Source: Cyanodermella asteris
Lineage: Eukaryota > Ascomycota > Lecanoromycetes > Ostropales > Stictidaceae
DNA: 64,000 bases
Direction: 5' to 3'
NCBI GenBank assembly: GCA_900618795.1
Contig: UYJD01000003.1
Span: 528,585-592,584, forward strand
The notes below the pieces were generated by a model that was given only the letters and a program-made list of their open reading frames with translations, searched no databases and was not told where the DNA came from. Positions 56,603-64,000 of the stretch are shown one piece after another; the stretch's first letter is position 1, and each line of letters opens with the position of its first letter. The position numbers and the translations under genes were made by a program.

Positions 56603-57556
56603 ATGCGTCACTTTGCCACTACTCTCGCAGTCACAGCTGGTCTGGCTGCCGGTGCCGCGGCTCGTGACGTTCCTCAGAACTTGAAGGCTCTGTACAGCAA
56701 CGTCAAGTCCAAGGACTGTGGCCACTTCCTGCAGTCCGGCTTCTACAGTGAGGAGGGCGGATCGAAGAACTTCGGTTACTGCGGCGACCATCTTCAAGAT
56801 GATGGCATCATCTACATTCAGGGCCCCAAGGGCAAGCTTGCCAACATGGACATCGACTGCGACGGGAAAGGACCTGGTGATGGCCGGTGCGGTTCCAGCA
56901 CAGATACGCAAAGCCAGACCTCGTTCGAAGACACGGTGAAACAACTGTCAAACAACAAGATCAAGGACCTGAACGCCAACGTCCACACCTATGTCGTTTT
57001 CGGTAACGACGACACCAATCCCGCCTTCAACCCTCAGCACTACGGCATGGAGCCTCTCAGCGTCATGGCTGTAGTCTGTGGTGACAAGCTCGTCTACGGT
57101 ATCTGGGGAGATACCAACGGTAACGACGGCCCACCATTGGTCGGCGAGGCTGCCATCAGCACCGGAACCTTGTGCTTCGGCAAGGGCATCAACGGCAACT
57201 CCGGCCACGATCAAGATGACGTGCTGTTCATTGGATTCACTGGCAAGAACACTGTCCCCAAGGACGCTGACTGGACCGCCAAGTCGCCTGAAGAGTTCGA
57301 AGCCAGCCTTGCTAAGTTGGGTGACTCTCTTGTCGCGAAAATTGGTGGAGGCTCCAACTCTACAGCTGTCAATGCAGCCACGCCTGCCACTCCATCTCAC
57401 TCCAGCGCCGCTGCCTCGGCGACTAGCTCGTCCAAGCCTTCCAAGGATGAGGACGAGAACGAGGGCGACGACAACGGCGACGACAACGGCGACGATGACA
57501 ACGAAGATGACGGAGACGATGGCGATGGCGATGGTGACGATGAAGATGACGAGTAG
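56603..57556 (+). CDS. Secreted chitosanase (GH75) with acidic C-terminal tail
   Basis: The product is a 317-residue intronless protein. Residues 1-20 are a signal peptide (MRHFATTLAVTAGLAAGAAA) followed by RDVPQNLKALY. The catalytic domain spans about 22-240. It contains YCGDHLQDDGIIYIQG, a Cys-containing loop DIDCDGKG, and the GH75 active-site region YGIWGDTNG with D170, followed by VGEAAIS with E182. These match the Asp/Glu pair known in GH75 chitosanases. The enzyme cleaves beta-1,4 links in chitosan, partly or fully deacetylated chitin, and would act outside the cell or in the wall. After a Ser/Thr/Ala linker (255-280) the last 37 residues are almost only Asp, Glu, Gly and Asn (EGDDNGDDNGDDDN). 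No GPI site follows. A TATA element lies about 135 bp upstream. Confidence 0.92.
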   Translation: MRHFATTLAVTAGLAAGAAARDVPQNLKALYSNVKSKDCGHFLQSGFYSEEGGSKNFGYCGDHLQDDGIIYIQGPKGKLANMDIDCDGKGPGDGRCGSSTDTQSQTSFEDTVKQLSNNKIKDLNANVHTYVVFGNDDTNPAFNPQHYGMEPLSVMAVVCGDKLVYGIWGDTNGNDGPPLVGEAAISTGTLCFGKGINGNSGHDQDDVLFIGFTGKNTVPKDADWTAKSPEEFEASLAKLGDSLVAKIGGGSNSTAVNAATPATPSHSSAAASATSSSKPSKDEDENEGDDNGDDNGDDDNEDDGDDGDGDGDDEDDE

Positions 57557-58708
57557 AAGTGCCGTATAAGCTTTTACTTCTTTAGCACAGTTCTGGAACC
57601 AAGACTTTAACACCTAGCTATTTTAAACCCTTCTGAGCTTTGTGCCACCCGATTGATATCCCACGTGCCGCGAAGACTGTCTTCGCTAGCGATTTGTAAC
57701 TCAAGGACTGTGGCTTTCCCCTCTTGTAGAATGGAGCTGGACGCTGGGCTAAGACTGGCGGGCATCTGGGTGAATGTCCAAGCGACGATTCAGGTGGGGG
57801 CTTAATTCGAGGGAGCGATCCTCTGCAACCATGGTGTGTCTTCTCACTCTATCCATTCGACTAGTTGCCCTTAAAGGAGGAAATGTGGGGAGAGATGCAC
57901 AGCCACTGCCAAAACACGACCTCAGCAGCGTAACCACTAAGCTTGCGCCATAGCCCCGTCTTCTGAAACAAATGAAACAGAGCTTAAGCCATTTCAAGCC
58001 GGCAGCGCACCTCACGCCATCTTTATCCGTCCCAACGATGGCTTCTCGAAGTCTTTTGACATGTAACGGTTCTCGACAGCCACAAGCGACAATCTCAGGC
58101 CACTCTCGGCTCGCGTCCCACGATCTTTGCTCCTGCCTACCACCTCATTAAGCCTCGACGTCCACCAAAGCTACCTTCACGAGTCGCCATGTGGGTCAGG
58201 ATTGTCTTCCTGGACAAGGGCTCATGAATGGCTTGCCGTGTGCCAGTATGCGTGGCCGTCGAGCTGCGATCTGGGTAGCACTTTTGGACAGTTCCCGCCG
58301 CCCAATGTCATGGAGCGCAGAGCAGGCTTTCTCCACTTGTGTACTCTTTGGTTGGTATCCTACCCTTCAACATGCCACTGCGTCCCTTGGTACTGCAGAC
58401 AACCACATGGCGGATCGACAGGGTTTAGCGAGAGATCTCATGACAATCTATTATCAGCTCGAGCATCGGGCAGGTTGCTACCACAGCTTGTCCTGCCATG
58501 CTTGGCGATAGCTTCATGATATCTCTCCTTCACGTCTATATAACCATCATTCCCTAGCCCCTCTCTTGTGTTGCGTTGACGGGCTTCTCTCACGAACCGT
58601 AGGCACTCGAATACTTCCGTCTGTCTTTAACCGACTCGCTCACATACTCAATCCTTCCCGACCACCTTGTACTAATCACCACCATCTACCACAATAATCC
58701 GAGTCAAA
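57557..58708. other. Intergenic, promoter of the NlpC/P60 gene at the right end
   Basis: There is no supported gene. A TATATAA element near 58537 stands about 170 bp upstream of the NlpC/P60 start codon. The last 100 bp are a pyrimidine- and ACC-rich leader ending in CAAAATGAAG. Confidence 0.55.
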
Positions 58709-59470
58709 ATGAAGTCCACACTCCTTCTCGCCCTCTTGCCTTTGGCTCTCGCAACCCCCTACTTCCCCCTCTTCGCCCGCGGTTCCTGCTCGACCCCCAA
58801 CGGCTCCGGATCCTGCATGGCCACGGGATCTTGCACGGGCTTCCACATGGCCGGCTACTGCCCCGGCGCAGCCGACAACCAATGCTGCGTCGTAACATCC
58901 TGCAGCACCTCCTCCGGCTCGGGGACCTGCCTCAACACCAGCAAGGGCTGCTCCGGCGGCTCCTTCCACTCCGGCGCCTGCCCCGGCGACTCCTCGATCC
59001 AATGCTGCGTCAAGTCCTCCGGCGGAGGAGCAGGAGGAGGAGGGGGAGGGTCCAGCTCCGGCGGCGACACGGGCTCCAAGGTCGTTGCGGCCGCCGAAGC
59101 CGAAAAGGGCCTGCCGTACGTGTTCGGGGGCGGCGACACGACCGGCCCCACCAAGGGTGGCTTCGATTGCTCCGGTCTGACCCAGTACTCGGTCTTTAAG
59201 GCCACCGGCAAGACGATTCCGCGCACGGCGGACCTGCAGTACGAGACCGGGAGCGGACACCATTTGCCGCGTGCTCAGGCGCAAAAGGGAGATTTGATCT
59301 TTTGGGCCACCAACGGAAACTGTGCGAGCCACGTCGAGCATGTCGGAATCTACATTTCTCCGGGGCTGATGATCAATGCGGCGACGACGGGGACTCTGGT
59401 TCGCGAACAGAGCATTTGGACTAGTTCTGGAGGACTGGAGATTTGTCCCGATGCTGTTAGGTTTTGGTAA
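58709..59470 (+). CDS. Secreted NlpC/P60 cysteine peptidase with two Cys-rich modules
   Basis: The product is a 253-residue intronless protein. It has a signal peptide (MKSTLLLALLPLALA, residues 1-16). Two similar Cys-rich repeats follow at about 25-61 and 62-101, each with a C...C...C...CPG...QCC pattern. A Gly/Ser linker (103-122) leads to a C-terminal NlpC/P60 domain (about 123-253). That domain shows VVAAAEAEKGLPYVFGG, the nucleophile in GFDCSGLTQY (C154), the GDLIFWA strand and the histidine in HVEHVGIYI (H211). A polar residue in MINAA (N223) sits where the third member of the Cys-His-polar triad is expected. Bacterial NlpC/P60 enzymes cut D-Glu to diamino-acid links in peptidoglycan. 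In fungi the likely substrate is bacterial wall, since the host has none. The repeats may bind wall polymer. Confidence 0.93.
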   Translation: MKSTLLLALLPLALATPYFPLFARGSCSTPNGSGSCMATGSCTGFHMAGYCPGAADNQCCVVTSCSTSSGSGTCLNTSKGCSGGSFHSGACPGDSSIQCCVKSSGGGAGGGGGGSSSGGDTGSKVVAAAEAEKGLPYVFGGGDTTGPTKGGFDCSGLTQYSVFKATGKTIPRTADLQYETGSGHHLPRAQAQKGDLIFWATNGNCASHVEHVGIYISPGLMINAATTGTLVREQSIWTSSGGLEICPDAVRFW

Positions 59471-59727
59471 AGGTAGGGCGGCGAAAAGGCTTGAATGAAA
59501 GCGTGGCTTGGTATAACGGTATGTGGTCGCTCTCACACAAGTTTCGTTTCACCACATGTCATTTATAAACAATATACGGCTGTTTCCTCTGAGTTCTCGT
59601 AACTCTGCTCGTCATCAAGCTTGAAGGTTCTGTCTGCGTCCGGGTGAGGAAATCATTCTCGGATTTGTGAGAATGAAGGACTGTATTTTTGTAGAATGTA
59701 TGATACAGTCAACGCTTTTCTATCTTT

Positions 59728-61036
<1,309 letters not shown>

Positions 61037-61783
61037 GTCTCTTGTCGCAGTGGGTCAATGGACGACAAAGACCGGTGATCAAGCTCGAAAATCCTGAGCG
61101 TACAACTTTCTTCGCCTCGAAGCCGAGGCTGGGGACGCCGGCCGGGGCTTCATTCCGATCACTTTTGACTTCCCCCGAAACCCCACAGTGATTTTTTTTC
61201 GGTCAGTAGATACAGGGGCAGCCAGCGGTGTACTTTAGTTGGTGGACTCCATTTATTCCTTCGTGCTACTTGCCGCTATGCCGCCGTGTCGTCCTAACCC
61301 TCTTTAAGGTAGGTGGGCACCGCCGAGATGCCAATTAGCGGGTACTTGTGCTGGTGACAAAGCAATCCTTCTAGCGATAACTTATAGTTACTAGGACGGC
61401 AGTGCGCGTCTGAATGCTCGATCGATATACATGCTTACCGGTGACCTTTGCTCTTTGCGTGCCTGTTTAGCTTGTTGTCATACGTCGTCTGCTACAAATT
61501 CAATCGTCTTCATCCACTTGCTAGGAGCTCTAACGATCTGTAACCGACCGACGCAACTCAGACTCTGCTTCGTGAGCGGCGTGGCATGGGCTTTCGATCG
61601 CTTGTTTGCGACTTCATGATAACCACTTCAAATGCTCATGACAGGAACAACCAAGGGACAGTGAAATTATCAAAAGGCGAGTAAACACCCGTCTGGTACA
61701 TACAGCTCTGACCACTCGCCGCGGAGTGGTTACTGGATCGAACCGACTGTGGGACTCGGACTTGGACTCAGATATATCTCAAG
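61037..61783. promoter_or_regulatory. Divergent promoter of LYS12 and the MFS carrier
   Basis: The 747 bp between divergent starts contain no supported frame. A TATATC just upstream of 61784 is the only TATA-like element. No Lys14- or Gcn4-type (TGACTCA) site was recognised. Confidence 0.45.
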
Positions 61784-63628
61784 ATGTCTCCCCCAACAGA
61801 GCGTTCAGCTCTTCTCCCGAAGACTCAGGACATCCTCGAAATCCAAGCAGCTGATGCCCCTTCCGGCGCAGCACCTGCCCAAACCAACGGCATGTTCAGA
61901 AACCATGGCGCAATCCCGACGCCTTCCGACTCGAACGATGGAGAGCGACTTGAGCGAACGTTGTCCGCGGAAGAAAGACGAGCCCGCCAGTTCGAGGGAA
62001 ACAAAGAAGTTGCAAAGAAGATGAAGTACATTGTGCCCGCCGTCGGAATTGGCGTATGGCTTTCTGCAGCAGACCAGACTCTGGTCGTATCTTCGTATGG
62101 TCGGATAGGAAGCGATTTAAAGGAACTCAACGAGACAAATTGGATTGCTACGGCATATTTTCTCACCTTGACCTCATTCCAACCTCTATATGGCAAACTC
62201 TCCGACATTTTCGGGCGAAAGCCGGTGCTCCTGACGGCTTATATCTTGTTTGCGCTGGGCTGTGTTGCGTGCGGCATGGCTGAGAATATGGACGAGCTTA
62301 TTGCAGCAAGGGCCTTTGCTGGCATTGGTGGCGCTGGAATGACCACGGTTGTCAGTATCATTATGAGCGACCTGGTTCCTCTCAAGGACCGAGGAATGTG
62401 GCAGGGTATTATCAACGTTGTCTATGCAGCTGGCGCTGGTATCGGTGCTCCCCTCGGCGGTATCCTCGCGGACACTATCGGTTGGCGCTGGGCTTTCATC
62501 GGGCAAGGTCCAGTCTGTCTGATGGCGTTTGCTGCCTGCTATTTCGTCCTCAAGCTACCCGAAGCTCAGCAGGCGGAGCATTGGATGGTGAAGATCAAGC
62601 GAATTGACTTCTTGGGTGCTTTCACCCTCGTGACTGCAATCTCGCTGCTCCTAGTGGGTTTGGATCGCGGGAGCAACACGGCATGGGATGACAAAATTAC
62701 AATCGCCACACTCGCTACCTCTGGACCCATGTTTCTCGTCTTCCTCTTCGTAGAGGCTAAGGTCTCCTCCGAGCCTTTCGCACCTGGTCGGGTGATTTTT
62801 GAACGCAGCATGCTTGCGGGTTATCTCTGTAACTTCTTCTCTTTTGGCGGCTGGTAAGTGAACAGGTAATCGCTCCTTTATTTTACGAGGCAGCTGCTGA
62901 CTCGCTCTCCAAAGGTTTTGCGTTCTATTCTACACGCCACTTTACTTCCAGGGCGTGGATGGCATCTCGGCTTCGCAAGCTGGTATTCGGCTTGTTCCAG
63001 GCATCATTTGCGGCGTCACCGGATCCTTTGCCAGCGGGCTCATCATGCGGGCCACCGAGAAATACTACTGGCTCAACGTCGGCTCGTACGCACTCCTCGC
63101 CATTGCATCCATCCCACTCGTGCTCTTCACGGGCGCAATCGGCAGCAGCACAATCGGAATCATCGTCGCTCTCTGTCTTGGAGCCTTGGGTAACGGAGGC
63201 GGAGTCACATCGTCTCTGATCGCGCTCATCTCAAATGCCGATCCCGCCGACCAAGCCATCGCCACGGCATGCAGCTACCTTTTCCGCTCGCTCGGCAGCG
63301 TGCTCGGTCTATCCATCGTGTCGAGTTTCTTGCAACAACAGTTGAAGGTCAAGCTCGACACGCGACTAACCAATGCCGATGGCTCGGATGTCGAAGAGAT
63401 TGTCAGGAAGGTCCGCGAGAGCCTGGAGTATATCAACGAGTTACCTGCAAACAAGGCTGCGATTGTGAGAGCAACTTATGGCGAAAGCCTGCGATATAGC
63501 TTCATACTGGTTGGCTGTATAGTGTTCATGGCTCTTGTCAGCAGCTGTAGGTCATCCCGGACCTCCCATTCGGTATGCGTGAGCTAACGGTTGCAGTTTT
63601 CATACGCGAGAAGAAGTTGGGTCGTTGA
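61784..63628 (+). CDS. MFS transporter of the DHA2/Vba-Fnx type (vacuolar basic amino acids)
   Basis: There are three exons: 61784-62853, 62915-63546 and 63597-63628. The GTAAGT and GTAGGT donors and the acceptors split codons that rejoin correctly (TG|G and T|TT). A CTAAC branch site lies before the last acceptor. The product is 577 residues. A polar N-terminus of about 85 residues precedes the first membrane helix (YIVPAVGIGVWLSAADQ). Motif A of the major facilitator family is GKLSDIFGRKPVLL. Further helices are rich in Gly (AFAGIGGAGMTTVVSIIMSD, GAGIGAPLGGILAD). The motif LNETNWIATAYFLTLTSFQPLYG is typical of the fungal Vba/Fnx branch, which moves basic amino acids into the vacuole. The last exon adds only FFIREKKLGR. 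The N-terminal dileucine-like ERSALLPK would fit vacuolar sorting. Substrate is inferred. Confidence 0.93.
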
Positions 63629-64000
63629 TATGACGGGCCTCGTTGCAAGAGGGCTATCGCAATTCATGCATAGAGACATTGTACAGAGACGCATCGCACA
63701 GCCATCCATTCAAAAGCTGGTTTCTTGAAGCCTGGAAGCTCGATAGAAAGGGATCAACATTCAACAGCGACTGCAAAAAGGGCATTCGCTGTTCACAACA
63801 GTGTATTCGAGTTCTATGATCCGCCAGGATATTGCCAGCATTGTGCAAGGCCAGTTGCTTTTCATAGATCCAACCTGATTCGTGGCACATGGGGACGCAA
63901 AAGGTCAGCAAATTCTATACACAGTCCTTATCCAGGCATATGTCCATCTAGCCTCTACATTGCCTCGGCGATGCATCTAGATCCACAGCAGCGCGGTTCA
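63629..64000. other. Right edge, no gene seen
   Basis: The region downstream of the MFS gene has only short frames. It presumably holds the 3' UTR and the beginning of the next spacer. Confidence 0.5.

Noticed and set aside
56948-57613. 221-codon minus-strand frame with a very hydrophobic start over the chitosanase
   Set aside because: The hydrophobic run is simply the complement of the Asp/Glu repeat codons of the acidic tail.
58676-59536. 286-codon minus-strand frame opposite the NlpC/P60 gene
   Set aside because: Rich in Gly, Ala and Arg, as expected for the mirror of a Ser/Gly/Cys-rich gene; the plus strand has signal peptide and catalytic motifs.

Overview
The window is nuclear DNA of a filamentous ascomycete (Pezizomycotina, most like a dothideomycete). 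The evidence is fungal gene content: alpha-aminoadipate lysine synthesis (LYS12), a GH75 chitosanase, a Spc7-type KNL1, a rhodopsin-like fungal membrane protein and a Vba/Fnx MFS carrier. Introns are short (mostly 50-210 nt) with GTRNGT donors and CTAAC-like branch sites, and intergenic spaces are compact but interrupted by several gene-poor blocks. The class assignment is inference. There are no operons, prophages or CRISPR arrays, and I recognised no tRNA or rRNA gene.

Layout. 0-14 kb is a housekeeping block: the 3' end of a rhodopsin-like membrane protein (+), a mitochondrial PPR protein (-), an unrecognised ORF (-), the divergent pair SNU13 (-) / V-ATPase proteolipid (+), the mitoribosomal protein mS38/Cox24 (-) and a large rhodanese-PTP phosphatase (-). 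14-24 kb holds regulators: a long leader with a 25-N assembly gap, a C2H2 zinc-finger factor (+), a 4.6-kb stretch without a supported gene, and a small bZIP-basic-region protein without a leucine zipper (+). 28-35 kb has a SWIM-domain protein (+), COX10 (-) and a CDF metal transporter (+). 35-43 kb is an 8-kb block where I support no gene. 43-52.5 kb is dense again: an RRM-YTH m6A reader (+), ribosomal protein uS17/RPS11 (-), the kinetochore scaffold KNL1/Spc7 (+) and a small atypical SDR (-). 52.5-56.5 kb is another sparse block with a heptamer tandem repeat. 56.5-64 kb carries two secreted wall hydrolases (GH75 chitosanase, then an NlpC/P60 peptidase, both +), homoisocitrate dehydrogenase LYS12 (-) and a Vba/Fnx-type MFS carrier (+).

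Functional threads. Several genes serve mitochondria (PPR protein, mS38, COX10, probably LYS12). Others serve RNA biology (SNU13, the YTH reader, RPS11). LYS12 and the Vba/Fnx-like carrier are divergent neighbours that both plausibly concern basic amino acids. The most distinctive feature is the adjacent secreted pair of a chitosanase with an acidic tail and a bacterial-type NlpC/P60 peptidase. Together these could attack fungal chitosan and bacterial peptidoglycan. Exon boundaries were worked out by hand from splice-site and reading-frame consistency and have no transcript support.
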